29,484 nucleotides of DNA, from the NCBI GenBank assembly GCA_045641505.1, contig JAZUHB010000065.1, forward strand, positions 1 to 29,484, read 5' to 3'. The DNA is from JAZQNF01 sp045641505 (GTDB taxonomy: Bacteria; Bacillota; Clostridia; Lachnospirales; Bianqueaceae). Both the position numbers and the translations under genes were made by a program. The number at the start of each line of letters is the position of its first letter. Position 1 is the first letter of the stretch. The notes under the pieces were generated by a model. The model made no database searches and had not been told where the DNA came from. It was given only the letters and a program-made list of their open reading frames with translations. Positions 1-7,711 of the stretch are shown here, piece by piece.

Positions 1-1
1 C

Positions 2-115
2 GATTCGAACATCGTCCGCCTGGTCTGGGCGCTGCTGGCGCTCAGCGGCATCGGCGTAGCTCTTTATGTGATCGCCGCGCTGATCCTACCCTCTGAACCC
101 TACGACTATTACTGA
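2..115 (+). CDS. PspC-domain membrane protein, C-terminal fragment
   Basis: An open frame enters from the left edge and stops with TGA at 113-115, leaving 37 residues. The fragment has an Asn-Ile-Val-Arg-Leu-Val-Trp start, a hydrophobic run of about 25 residues containing Gly-Ile-Gly-Val-Ala-Leu-Tyr, then Leu-Pro and a short acidic/aromatic tail. That is the typical end of a PspC domain (phage-shock-protein-C-like envelope-stress membrane domain). The N-terminus lies outside the window, so full length and any extra domains are unknown. A clear intrinsic terminator follows, so it is not co-transcribed with the pilus genes downstream. Confidence 0.7.
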   Translation, partial: DSNIVRLVWALLALSGIGVALYVIAALILPSEPYDYY

Positions 116-133
116 TATCTCCCCCTAAACAAG

Positions 134-167
134 AAGATCCCGTTCAGGAATGAGCGGGATCTTTTTG
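134..167 (+). terminator. Intrinsic terminator after the PspC gene
   Basis: The arm AAGATCCCG (134-142) pairs with CGGGATCTT (155-163). The helix continues through T-G, T-A, C-G and A-T pairs to a GGAA tetraloop at 147-150, and a short U-tract follows the 3' arm. It sits 18 bp after the stop codon. Confidence 0.9.
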
Positions 168-189
168 TATGGAAAAACGGGGGCGATTT

Positions 190-210
190 TTCCGCGGATC
201 GTCCGCGGAA
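190..210 (+). promoter_or_regulatory. Inverted repeat upstream of the Tad operon (operator candidate)
   Basis: The sequence shows a perfect 9-bp inverted repeat, TTCCGCGGA-N3-TCCGCGGAA. No T-tract follows on either strand, so it is unlikely to be a terminator. A GATAAT -10-like hexamer lies at 235-240 with only a poor -35 match, and the pilus operon starts at 382. That arrangement would suit a site for a regulator of the pilus promoter. No transcription factor can be named from the sequence. Confidence 0.35.
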
Positions 211-293
211 GCGGAACGGCGGAGGAAAACGGACGATAATGAATAGTGAGGAAGAGAGAACATGAAGTCTGCGGAGGGGCCGCGCCGGCCCAC

Positions 294-326
294 GGTCCGG
301 GCTCTTCCCCCTTGATTTTCCGGACC
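294..326 (+). other. Hairpin in the Tad operon leader
   Basis: GGTCCGG (294-300) and CCGGACC (320-326) are perfectly complementary with a 19-nt loop. The hairpin lies 55 nt before the first pilus gene. A second self-complementary word, CTTTCCGGAAAG (364-375), overlaps the Shine-Dalgarno of that gene. These may shape translation of the leader, but no known riboswitch class is recognisable. Confidence 0.3.
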
Positions 327-381
327 ACCTTCCTCCCCCTGAAAAAGCAAACGGCCGGCGCGGCTTTCCGGAAAGGAACAC

Positions 382-1467
382 ATGGAACACGATGATTTCG
401 GCCGGCGCCAGGTCTGGCTCAGCACCCGGGACCGGGCTTATGAAGAAAAGCTGTATCAGTTTCTTACCTATCATTACGGACAGCGGATGGAGGTCCACCG
501 CAGTCTCGAAATGGCGGAGGGCTTCGTCCCGGATGAGGGCAGTCTGCTGCTGACCGACCGCGATGAGGAGGAGCCGGCCCGCTTCGGGGAGACCGTGCGA
601 CTCACGCCGGGCGAGAACGGCGGCGGGATCAACGTCTATCAGTCCGGACATGAGATCGCCCGGCAGCTGCTGCGCCTGCGCGGGGGAGCCGATCCGTCGA
701 GGGAAGCGGCTTCCGCGGAGGAGCAGCCGGATCTCTGCCGCGCGCGGGAGAGCGTCTTCGGAAGCGCGGGAGCGGGCGGAGTCTTTACGGTCTGCTCGCC
801 CGTCGGCGGCTGCGGCGTCAGCAGCTTTGCGATGACGCTGGCCCAGTGCCTGCAGGAAAACTGCGAGGGCCGGGTGCTCTTTCTCGCGCCGGAGCCTTCC
901 TTCCCCTGGCAGCTGTTCTTCCGGAGCAGCGCGCCGTACAATCTGTCGGACCTGCTTTACAGCCTGCTGACGGAGGAGGGGACGGGAGCGGCCTGGGAGG
1001 CGGAACTGGACCGGGTCCTCAGCCGCCAGGAGAGCGGCGTCTGGTTCATCCGGCCGCTGACCTCGCTGCGGGATCTGGAGCTTCTGTCGAACAGGGAGCT
1101 GGCTCTTTTGTTCGGGAAACTGCGGAAACGTTTTGCCTGGATCGTATGCGATCCGGGCCGCTGCGGCGGAAGCCTCAGCGAAAAGATATTGGAGCTTTCC
1201 GACCGGATCTATCTGCTCAAACGGCAGAATCCGGTCGATGAGAAGAAAACTGAGAATTATCTTTCCTCCCTCGAACTGGTGCCCGAGGAGGGCAACGCGC
1301 TCCGGGGACGGATGAAGGTCATGACGGTCGGGCGCGGCCGGAAGGGGCAGTTCCTTCCGGAGGAAAAGGCTATCTTCCTGCGGAAGGACGCACTGCTGAA
1401 GCCGGACCCCGGGACCGCCTATTATAAGAAGGTCCGTGAGCTGGCTATCGGGGATGCGGACGCGTGA
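382..1467 (+). CDS. TadZ/CpaE-like pilus ATPase with degenerate P-loop
   Basis: The protein has 361 residues, and its start is supported by GGAAAGGA 6 nt before the ATG. TadZ/CpaE proteins are MinD/ParA-type ATPases with an N-terminal receiver-like domain that localise Tad pilus machines to the pole. Here the N-terminal ~100 residues have a degenerate receiver look. A ParA-like domain begins near residue 135. The P-loop position reads Ser-Pro-Val-Gly-Gly-Cys-Gly-Val-Ser-Ser-Phe (139-149), so the usual signature and catalytic Lys-Thr are not conserved. A Trp-Ile-Val-Cys-Asp-Pro-Gly stretch further on fits the Walker B strand of this fold. The stop overlaps the GTG start of the CpaF motor gene, so this is the first gene of the pilus operon. 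Role is inferred from fold remnants and position. ATP binding may be weak or absent. Confidence 0.72.
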   Translation: MEHDDFGRRQVWLSTRDRAYEEKLYQFLTYHYGQRMEVHRSLEMAEGFVPDEGSLLLTDRDEEEPARFGETVRLTPGENGGGINVYQSGHEIARQLLRLRGGADPSREAASAEEQPDLCRARESVFGSAGAGGVFTVCSPVGGCGVSSFAMTLAQCLQENCEGRVLFLAPEPSFPWQLFFRSSAPYNLSDLLYSLLTEEGTGAAWEAELDRVLSRQESGVWFIRPLTSLRDLELLSNRELALLFGKLRKRFAWIVCDPGRCGGSLSEKILELSDRIYLLKRQNPVDEKKTENYLSSLELVPEEGNALRGRMKVMTVGRGRKGQFLPEEKAIFLRKDALLKPDPGTAYYKKVRELAIGDADA

Positions 1468-2630
1468 GCAGGGAATATCTGCGCCTTCGCCGCGCGGTGC
1501 AGGAACAGGTTCCGGAGGGCGTCGGCGACGACAGCGAAATGCGCGGTCTGATTTACCGGACGCTGGCCGCGGAGCAGAAGGAACAGTACATCGATGTACG
1601 GGAGCGGGCGCGCCTCGGGAAGAGAATCTTCGACTCCCTGCGGGGACTGGATATCCTGCAGCCGCTGGCGGAGGACGAGGAGGTCACCGACATCATGGTG
1701 AACGGCCCCGAAGATATCTTCTATGAAAAGAAGGGCGTCCTCCGGCGGCTGGACGAGCGCTTTGAATCGGAGGAACGCCTGCGGGAGGTGGTCCAGCAGA
1801 TCGTCGGGACCGTCAACCGGAGCGTGAACGAGCTTTCACCCATCGTGGACGCAAGGCTTCCGGATGGTTCGCGGGTGAATGCCGTGTTTCCGCCGGTGGC
1901 CGTAAAGGGGCCGGTGCTCACGGTGCGGCGCTTCCGCAGCAGACCGTTGACGGCTGCCGAGCTCGTAGCAGGTGGGACCCTGACCGCGGAGGCGGCGGAG
2001 TTTCTCCGCTTTGCCGTGGAGCAGCGCTACAACGTATTCGTCTGCGGAGGTACCTCGTCGGGCAAGACGACGCTGCTGAACGTCCTGTCGGATTTCATCC
2101 CGGCCGGCGAGAGAGTCGTCACAATCGAGGACACGGCGGAGCTTCGGCTCAGCGGCTGTGCGAACCTCGTGACACTGGAGGCCCGGCCCGGCGGCAGAGA
2201 AGGCGCGGCGGCGGTCCCGATCCGGGAGCTGATCCGCGCGTCGCTCCGGATGCGGCCCGACCGCATCATCGTCGGGGAGATCCGCGGCGACGAAACGATC
2301 GACATGCTTCAGGCGATGAACAGCGGTCATGACGGCTCGCTGTCGACCGGGCACGGGAACTCCTGCCGGGACATGCTGAGCCGCACCGAGACGATGGTCC
2401 TGATGGGCACGGATATTCCTCTGACGGCGGTCCGCCAGCAGATCTGCAGCGCCATCGACCTGATGGTCTTCCTGCGGCGCCGGCGGAACGGGGAACGGCG
2501 CGTGGAGGAGATCGCGCAGCTGACGGAGCTTTCCGACGGCGTAATCGGGCTGGAAAACCTTTTCGAGCTGCAGGAGGGCGAGCTGGTCCGCACTTCCGCG
2601 GAGCTGTACAGAAAGAAGGAATGGCGATGA
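1464..2630 (+). CDS. tadA: CpaF/TadA family type II/IV secretion ATPase (pilus motor)
   Basis: This is the hexameric motor that powers Tad (type IVc) pilus assembly from the cytoplasmic face. All family motifs are visible in 388 residues. The N-terminal domain contains Thr-Asp-Ile-Met-Val-Asn-Gly (75-81). Walker A is GGTSSGKT (195-202), followed by an Asp box around Thr-Ile-Glu-Asp-Thr (220-224). Walker B is RIIVGEIRG (267-275), and the His box Gly-His-Asp-Gly-Ser-Leu-Ser-Thr-Gly-His spans 288-297. The GTG start overlaps the upstream stop (GTGA), which indicates translational coupling. The 3' end overlaps tadB. The name tadA follows Aggregatibacter usage and should not be confused with the tRNA deaminase. 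Confidence 0.95.
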   Translation: MSREYLRLRRAVQEQVPEGVGDDSEMRGLIYRTLAAEQKEQYIDVRERARLGKRIFDSLRGLDILQPLAEDEEVTDIMVNGPEDIFYEKKGVLRRLDERFESEERLREVVQQIVGTVNRSVNELSPIVDARLPDGSRVNAVFPPVAVKGPVLTVRRFRSRPLTAAELVAGGTLTAEAAEFLRFAVEQRYNVFVCGGTSSGKTTLLNVLSDFIPAGERVVTIEDTAELRLSGCANLVTLEARPGGREGAAAVPIRELIRASLRMRPDRIIVGEIRGDETIDMLQAMNSGHDGSLSTGHGNSCRDMLSRTETMVLMGTDIPLTAVRQQICSAIDLMVFLRRRRNGERRVEEIAQLTELSDGVIGLENLFELQEGELVRTSAELYRKKEWR

Positions 2631-3346
2631 ACTACCGTTTGACCTGGCGGGATTGGCTGAAGTTCGGAGCGGCGGGCGCCGCGGGCGGTCTGCTGCTCGG
2701 CTGGCTGTTCTACCGGTCCGTCTTGGCCGCGGCAGCCGTCGCGGCCGTTCTGGCGGTCCTTTTCCCGTTATTTGAAAGAAAGGAACTGGCCGTGAAACGG
2801 CGGGACGCACTGGAGAGCGAGCTATGCGAGGCGCTCGGTGCCCTGTCGGTGACGCTTCGCAGCGGATATTCCTTCGAAAACGCCCTTTGCGAAACCGGCA
2901 GGGAGGCGGGCAAGCTGCGCCTGCTGGGTCCGGAATGGAAACGGCTGCAGGGCCTGGTCGAGGGACGTGTGCCGCCGGAGCAGGCCTTTGCCGAGCTGGC
3001 GGAGCGGACCGGCCTGGAGGAGCTGCTGAGCCTGAGCGCCGTAATCGGGATCTGCCGGGGAAGCGGCGGCAATCTTTCTTCCGCTGTTACGGAAACGGTG
3101 GAGCTTCTGAAGGGAAGGCAGGCAGCCCGCGCCGACCGCAGGGCGCTCCTGTCCCGCAAAAGAACCGAGCAGAGGATCGTCAGTCTGATGCCCTTTCTCG
3201 TGTTCGGCATGCTGGCGCTGATCTCGGAAAGCTACCTGAATCCGCTGTACAGCGGAATGACGGGGCGGATTCTGATGACGGTCTGCCTTGCGGTGATGCT
3301 GACCTCGGTCTGGTTGTCGGCGCGGCTCTCGCGCCCGGAAGAATAG
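2627..3346 (+). CDS. tadB: TadB-like inner-membrane platform protein (T2SSF domain)
   Basis: The protein has 239 residues from the ATG at 2627, which overlaps the motor-gene stop (ATGA). An in-frame ATG at 2621 abuts the Shine-Dalgarno AGAAGGA directly, so 2627, with 6-nt spacing, is preferred. Two N-terminal membrane segments (about 13-29 and 31-49) are followed by a cytoplasmic helical T2SSF domain (about 60-185). That domain contains the family-like Leu-Arg-Ser-Gly-Tyr-Ser-Phe and Cys-Arg-Gly-Ser-Gly-Gly-Asn-Leu stretches. Two more membrane segments close the protein. TadB and TadC form the membrane base on which the pilus is extruded, with CpaF docking below. The neighbour arrangement matches Tad loci. 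Confidence 0.88.
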   Translation: MNYRLTWRDWLKFGAAGAAGGLLLGWLFYRSVLAAAAVAAVLAVLFPLFERKELAVKRRDALESELCEALGALSVTLRSGYSFENALCETGREAGKLRLLGPEWKRLQGLVEGRVPPEQAFAELAERTGLEELLSLSAVIGICRGSGGNLSSAVTETVELLKGRQAARADRRALLSRKRTEQRIVSLMPFLVFGMLALISESYLNPLYSGMTGRILMTVCLAVMLTSVWLSARLSRPEE

Positions 3347-3355
3347 GAGGAAAAG

Positions 3356-4765
3356 ATGAAGTGGCTGTTTCTGGCGGCGGGCGCGGCAGCCCTGTCCTTC
3401 CTGCTGCTTATGCGGCTGAAGCGGACGGACGGACGCCGCGGAGAACGGGTGCCGTTTTTCGAGCCGGCCGGCCGCTTTCTGGCGGAAAAGCTGCCCTGGA
3501 GCGAGAAGGAAAAGGAAAAAAAAGCAAGGACTCTCCGCGAGCTTTACGGCGAGAAGGATTTGCCGGAGCAGCTCCTGCGGTATCGGACGAAGCTGTTCGG
3601 GCATTTGCTGCTTCTGCTTGTAATCGGATGCTTCACTCTGTTCGCGCTCGGCTTCTGCGGGAAAGAGGAGAGCCCGATTTCGGGCGATCTGCCCCGCGAG
3701 GAGGAGAGCGGAAGCATCTCGGTGGAGGCCCTGATCGAGGGAGAGGAAGAGCCTCATTCCGTGACGGTCGATCTGCCCGCCCTCGAGCCGACACTGGAGG
3801 AGAAGGTGCAGTGGCTTGCCGAGGCAGACGATTTTATTGCGGAGTACTTCGAGGAGCTGGGCCCCTTGTCCGCGGCGCCGGACTTTCCGGCAAGCTGGGG
3901 CCACGCGACCTTCGATTATTACAGCCTCGATCCGCTCGTGCTAGATGATGAGGCTCGGTTTTACGAGGGATGGCCCGCGGAAGAATATCAGGCCGTGTTT
4001 CGCGTGCTGGTGTGGGTCGAGGATCTGAAATCCTCTGTGGACGTGACGCTGTATTTCGTGCCCGCGGCGGAGCTTGCGCTCTCGACCCAGTGGCAGCTGC
4101 TCCGGGAGCAGATTCTGGCGGGTTCCTTTACGGAAGAAACTCAGGTGAGGCTTCCGGCTGAAACGGCCGGAGGCTTGGCGGTCCGCTGGCAGCTCCCGTC
4201 CACGAAGCCGGACCCGGGAGCGGGTTTTCTCCTGCTCCTGCTTCTGCTGTTTTTGTACAAAATATTCGACGAAGCGCTGCTTCGCGGCCGCGCGGAACGG
4301 GAGAAAAACCGGGCGGAGCGTGCCTGCCCGGAGCTATGCAGCGAGCTGCTCGTGCTGCTGAATGCCGGACTCAGCGTGCCGAACGCGTGGATCCGCTGCG
4401 ACGGACTGTACCGGAAGCGGAAGGAGAAAAGCAATCTTCTGCGGGAGCAGTTTCACCGGACCGCGCAGAAGCTGACGAACGGCTTCCCGACGGCCGACTG
4501 TCTGAACGAGTTCGCGGCGCAAACAACGGTGCCGCAGGCCGGGAAAATGGCGGAGCTTCTGGTCCGCAGCAATCGCTATGGAAACGAGCGAATCGTGGCG
4601 GATCTTCGCCGGATGAACGACGAGGCCTGGGAGAGGGAGAGCCGGCGCGCCAGGGAAAGCGCGGAAAAGGCAGACGTACGCCTGGTGATCCCACTGATGC
4701 TGATGCTGATCGTGGTCCTGGTCATCGTCATGGCGCCGGCTATCATGCAAATCAAAGGAGCGTAA
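3356..4765 (+). CDS. tadC: TadC-like platform protein with large extracytoplasmic insertion
   Basis: At 469 residues this is well above the ~300 usual for TadC. The C-terminal third (about 310-440) is a T2SSF helical domain, including Leu-Leu-Asn-Ala-Gly-Leu-Ser, followed by a final membrane helix at 443-463. A helix at 2-19 and one at 81-100 open the protein. Residues 101-287 then form a hydrophilic, acidic segment before the helix at 288-301. By topology this segment should lie outside the membrane. It contains alternating beta-like stretches and no domain I recognise. The reading frame is continuous and shows no frameshift. The gene has an AGGAGG-like site 5-9 nt upstream and follows tadB by 9 bp. 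The platform function is secure from the C-terminal domain; the insertion's role is unknown. Confidence 0.85.
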   Translation: MKWLFLAAGAAALSFLLLMRLKRTDGRRGERVPFFEPAGRFLAEKLPWSEKEKEKKARTLRELYGEKDLPEQLLRYRTKLFGHLLLLLVIGCFTLFALGFCGKEESPISGDLPREEESGSISVEALIEGEEEPHSVTVDLPALEPTLEEKVQWLAEADDFIAEYFEELGPLSAAPDFPASWGHATFDYYSLDPLVLDDEARFYEGWPAEEYQAVFRVLVWVEDLKSSVDVTLYFVPAAELALSTQWQLLREQILAGSFTEETQVRLPAETAGGLAVRWQLPSTKPDPGAGFLLLLLLLFLYKIFDEALLRGRAEREKNRAERACPELCSELLVLLNAGLSVPNAWIRCDGLYRKRKEKSNLLREQFHRTAQKLTNGFPTADCLNEFAAQTTVPQAGKMAELLVRSNRYGNERIVADLRRMNDEAWERESRRARESAEKADVRLVIPLMLMLIVVLVIVMAPAIMQIKGA

Positions 4766-4769
4766 CGGC

Positions 4770-4946
4770 ATGAAAAAACTGACTGGAAGAAAAGGAATGA
4801 GCACGGTGGAAATCGTGCTGATCATCGTGATCCTGATCGCGCTGGTCATCATGTTCAAGAATACCATCATCGATTTCGTATCGGGGATCCTGGGGAAAAT
4901 CTCGTCCCAGGGCAGTGTCTTCGACCCCGGCAAGCTGGCCAGATGA
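4770..4946 (+). CDS. flp: Flp-type type IVb pilin (major pilin candidate)
   Basis: This 58-residue protein is preceded by AAAGGAG 9 nt before the ATG. It has a short basic leader (Met-Lys-Lys-Leu-Thr-Gly-Arg-Lys-Gly) and then Met-Ser-Thr-Val-Glu. That gives Gly at -1 and Glu at +5 relative to the expected prepilin cleavage after residue 9. A hydrophobic helix of about 20 residues and a short polar C-terminus follow. This is the Flp1-like pilin architecture, and the gene sits exactly where the pilin is expected in Clostridial Tad loci. Its stop overlaps the ATG of the next gene. Processing would be by the A24 peptidase encoded at 7704-8147. Confidence 0.9.
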   Translation: MKKLTGRKGMSTVEIVLIIVILIALVIMFKNTIIDFVSGILGKISSQGSVFDPGKLAR

Positions 4947-5440
4947 AGACGCGCCGCGGATCGCTGACGGTCGAGGCGGCGCTGATTTTCCCCATGACGG
5001 CGGTGCTGATTGTCAGTTTCCTGCAGATCGGGCTCTATCTCTCCCTGTCGCTCTGGACGAAGACTCTGTGTGAGCAGAGCATGATGCGGTACCGCTCGCT
5101 GCGGGAAGCGGGCGCGGACGCGGAGGAGGCCGCCGGAGCGGTCGAGCGTGAGCTGGAGAAAACGCTCGGCGAAAGCCTGCTTCGGAAAACGAAGGCCGGG
5201 GTGACCGTGCAGCCCTCCTACCTCGAGGACGAGATCCGTATCTCGGCGGAGGGCGAGTATTCGTTTCTGTTCGCGCAGCAGGTCAGCTCGAAGGCGCGCG
5301 GCTGGTACCGAAGGCCGCGAAGAGTCCGCGATACGCTGTGCGTGGTGGAGGAGACCGGGGAGAAGATCCCCTTCGTGGCTGATCTGTGGGACCGTTATGA
5401 GAAAGTAATCCTGGAACTGGCAAAGGAAATGAGCCAATGA
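4943..5440 (+). CDS. tadE: TadE-like minor pseudopilin
   Basis: The protein has 165 residues; its ATG overlaps the pilin stop (ATGA). The N-terminus, basic residues then Gly-Ser-Leu-Thr-Val-Glu-Ala-Ala-Leu-Ile-Phe-Pro (6-17), is the TadE signature. The prepilin cleavage site is at Gly6 with Glu at +5, followed by one membrane helix to about residue 38. The rest is a soluble extracytoplasmic domain with charged helices and no cysteine motif. TadE-like proteins are thought to be minor pilins that prime or stabilise Flp fibres. The gene overlaps the next one by 4 bp. Confidence 0.85.
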   Translation: MKTRRGSLTVEAALIFPMTAVLIVSFLQIGLYLSLSLWTKTLCEQSMMRYRSLREAGADAEEAAGAVERELEKTLGESLLRKTKAGVTVQPSYLEDEIRISAEGEYSFLFAQQVSSKARGWYRRPRRVRDTLCVVEETGEKIPFVADLWDRYEKVILELAKEMSQ

Positions 5441-6852
5441 CGAAGAAAGAAAATCCGCGAGGGAGCGTCACCCTTCTTTTTGCCATGCTCCTTTTTCCGC
5501 TGGCTGTCTTCTTCGTCACCCTGACCGGACTGGCGGATCATCTGATTACCGGGACGCTTTCGGAACGGATCGTGGAGAGCGCCTGCCGCAGCGTCCTGGC
5601 CGAGTTCGACCGGGATGTGGAGAAAAAGTACGGCTTTTACGCAGTCCGGTCATCAGGAAAGGCCGAGGATTCACTCGAGTTTTTCCTGCGGGAAAACTTT
5701 GACTGCGATCCGGCGGCGGGACTGAGCGGCTGCGCGCTCGAGAGGGCCGAGCTTTCCGCGAAAGGGAGTCTGGCGGAGATCCGCGCGGTCAAGGAGCAGA
5801 TCCGGAATTTCATGGAGCTTCGTTTGATCACGCAGGCCGCCGAGGACGCGTATGAGGCCTTCAGTGAGCTGGCAAAGGGCTCGGAGGAGGTGCATCAGGC
5901 GCTGGATGAGCCGGCTGAAAGCGCGGCAGAGGATCCGCCCTCCCTGGACTGGAAAGCGGTTTTCGAGGGCCTCCGGGAGCGGAATGACGAGCTGAAGGAG
6001 CTGGCGCCGAATGAAAACAAGCTGGATTCCAAGGAAGGGCTATACCAGACGCTTCCGTCCCTGAACCGTCAGTACGGAGAGGAGGAGCAGGAGCCGGAAT
6101 CGGACCCGGCTTTCCTGGACTGGCTCTGGGAGAGGGTCCGGGAAGCGGGCGAAAATCTCCTGACGAAGGCGGACGTGGTCGTCTACGCGGAAGGGATGTT
6201 CTCGAATCTGCGGGAGGCGGCGGCCGCGAAGGCAGACGAGCCCGCGGCGGCAACGAACCTGAGAGGCGGAGAGAAAACGCCCGGCTTTTTCACCAACGAG
6301 GTCGAGTATCTCATCAAGGGCTCCGGCAATGAGTTCAGGAACGCGAAGGCTGTCCGCCGCAGAGTCATCGCGCTGCGCTGCATGGGGAACATGATCTCTC
6401 TGGTGCGTGACAACGCCAAGATGGAGCTGATCCGCGCGGCGGGAGATACAGTCGGCGAAGCAATCGGCGGCCCCTGGGGCGAGTTGGCCTCGGTGGCGCT
6501 GCTGGTGACGGTCTGGTCCTGGATCGAGGCCGGCGAGGACTGGGACGCGCTGATGAAGGGACAGAAGGTACCGCTCGTAAAGAGCCCCGCCAACTGGAAA
6601 ACGCAGATCTTTTCCGATGTGGCAGGGACGGAATATGAGGATGCCATGCTGGGCCTGGATTACGGCGATTATCTGAAATTGCTGCTCTTTCTTTGCCCGA
6701 CCGACCGTACGGTGGCCCGGATCCAGGACCTTCTGTACCTCGAGGACGGCGGAAAGCTCCCGCTGTCCGAGTACCTTACCGGCATCGATGCCTCGGGGAG
6801 TCTGAGAAACGGATGGCAGCGCTTTGGTTTCCACTATGAATGCACGTACTGA
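5437..6852 (+). CDS. DUF5702-like Tad-associated membrane-anchored protein
   Basis: The 471-residue protein starts within the tadE stop (ATGA overlap). A basic start with Arg-Gly-Ser-Val-Thr and a single hydrophobic helix (about 10-30) resembles TadE/TadG class III signals, but it lacks Glu at +5. The next segment, with a Glu-Arg-Ile-Val-Glu-Ser-Ala motif and an Asp-Val-Glu-Lys-Lys-Tyr-Gly-Phe-Tyr stretch, matches what I recall of DUF5702 proteins, which accompany Tad loci in Clostridia. The remainder is a long, highly charged extracytoplasmic region with a more hydrophobic segment around the middle of the C-terminal half. It is a likely TadG-like pilus-associated component. No catalytic motif is visible, and the exact role is unknown. 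Confidence 0.72.
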   Translation: MTKKENPRGSVTLLFAMLLFPLAVFFVTLTGLADHLITGTLSERIVESACRSVLAEFDRDVEKKYGFYAVRSSGKAEDSLEFFLRENFDCDPAAGLSGCALERAELSAKGSLAEIRAVKEQIRNFMELRLITQAAEDAYEAFSELAKGSEEVHQALDEPAESAAEDPPSLDWKAVFEGLRERNDELKELAPNENKLDSKEGLYQTLPSLNRQYGEEEQEPESDPAFLDWLWERVREAGENLLTKADVVVYAEGMFSNLREAAAAKADEPAAATNLRGGEKTPGFFTNEVEYLIKGSGNEFRNAKAVRRRVIALRCMGNMISLVRDNAKMELIRAAGDTVGEAIGGPWGELASVALLVTVWSWIEAGEDWDALMKGQKVPLVKSPANWKTQIFSDVAGTEYEDAMLGLDYGDYLKLLLFLCPTDRTVARIQDLLYLEDGGKLPLSEYLTGIDASGSLRNGWQRFGFHYECTY

Positions 6853-7711
6853 GTGCCGGGCGTCGTTTACCGTCGAGGCGGCCCTAGTTTTTCCTTTGGC
6901 AGCGGTCGCGCTGGCCATTCTGGCGGGAATCGCCAAATGCTGCGCGGGCTGGTTTCTGCTTCGGGCCACCGCCTATGACGCGGCAGACCGCTTGGCCGAC
7001 TATTCCTACCTATATGAAATGGCCGACCTGGATCAACTGAGCGCTGCGGCGGGCGAGCAGACGGATCTGACGGAGCTGGATCTCTGGCTGAAGGCGAGAG
7101 GCTACGAGGCGCTCGTCGACCAGCTGGGCTGCGCGCTGGCCAAAAGCTTCATGACGAAGGATCTGGCCGATACGGATCTCTCCTCCTGGGGTGTCGCCGA
7201 CGGCATCGGCGGCATCAGCCTGTGGGGAACGAAGGTCTTCTACGCGCAGCAGGGTCATGAAGGTCTGATCCGGCTGATGGTCTCTTACAAGCCGGAGTTC
7301 TTCGGCACGGAGGGCCTTTTCGAAGCCGCGCCGGTCCGGCTGCGGACCGTTACGCACGCATTCTGGGGTGATGGCGGACCGGAGTCGGCCGGAGACAGTG
7401 AGCCGAAGGTTTACCGCATCGGGGACGGCGAAAAATTTCACACCTTGGATTGCTACATCATCGACAAGAACGTGACGGAGCTCAGTCTGTCGGAGGCCCT
7501 GGCCCAGGGCTATGAGCCCTGCAGTCAGTGCAAGGGCTGGGAAAGCGGGACCGTGTACGTCAGCAAGGGAGGAGAGTGCTTTCATACGAAGCATTGCAGC
7601 CACCTGTACCCGGAGCTCGCGGAAATGACGCTATCGGAGGCCCGTGAATTGGGGCTGGAGCCCTGCAAGCTTTGCGTCGGAAAGGAAGAATGGTTTACCG
7701 GAAATGAGTGA
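6836..7711 (+). CDS. TadE-like protein with two C-terminal Cys/His metal-binding-like repeats
   Basis: The protein has 291 residues from the ATG at 6836. A TTG at 6824 with GGATGG 7 nt upstream is an alternative that would add four residues. Ala-Ser-Phe-Thr-Val-Glu-Ala-Ala-Leu-Val-Phe-Pro near the N-terminus plus a membrane helix identify a TadE-like anchor. The middle (about 45-185) is an extracytoplasmic domain of unknown type. Two copies of a ~42-residue module follow (about 191-232 and 240-280). Each has Phe-His-x3-Cys-x22-Cys-x2-Cys and an Ala-x3-Gly-x2-Pro before the CxxC (H202/C206/C229/C232 and H250/C254/C277/C280). This resembles small treble-clef or Ada-like zinc sites. It overlaps both neighbours, so it is part of the pilus operon. 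Confidence 0.78.
   Translation: MNARTECRASFTVEAALVFPLAAVALAILAGIAKCCAGWFLLRATAYDAADRLADYSYLYEMADLDQLSAAAGEQTDLTELDLWLKARGYEALVDQLGCALAKSFMTKDLADTDLSSWGVADGIGGISLWGTKVFYAQQGHEGLIRLMVSYKPEFFGTEGLFEAAPVRLRTVTHAFWGDGGPESAGDSEPKVYRIGDGEKFHTLDCYIIDKNVTELSLSEALAQGYEPCSQCKGWESGTVYVSKGGECFHTKHCSHLYPELAEMTLSEARELGLEPCKLCVGKEEWFTGNE

Noticed and set aside
241..381. The pilus operon leader considered as a c-di-GMP riboswitch
   Set aside because: Only one simple hairpin and a short palindrome are seen. The conserved elements of known c-di-GMP aptamers could not be found.
3656..4219. The TadC insertion considered as an artefact of frameshift or gene fusion
   Set aside because: The frame is open throughout, codon use is uniform with the flanks, and both ends join at hydrophobic helices as expected for a topological insertion.
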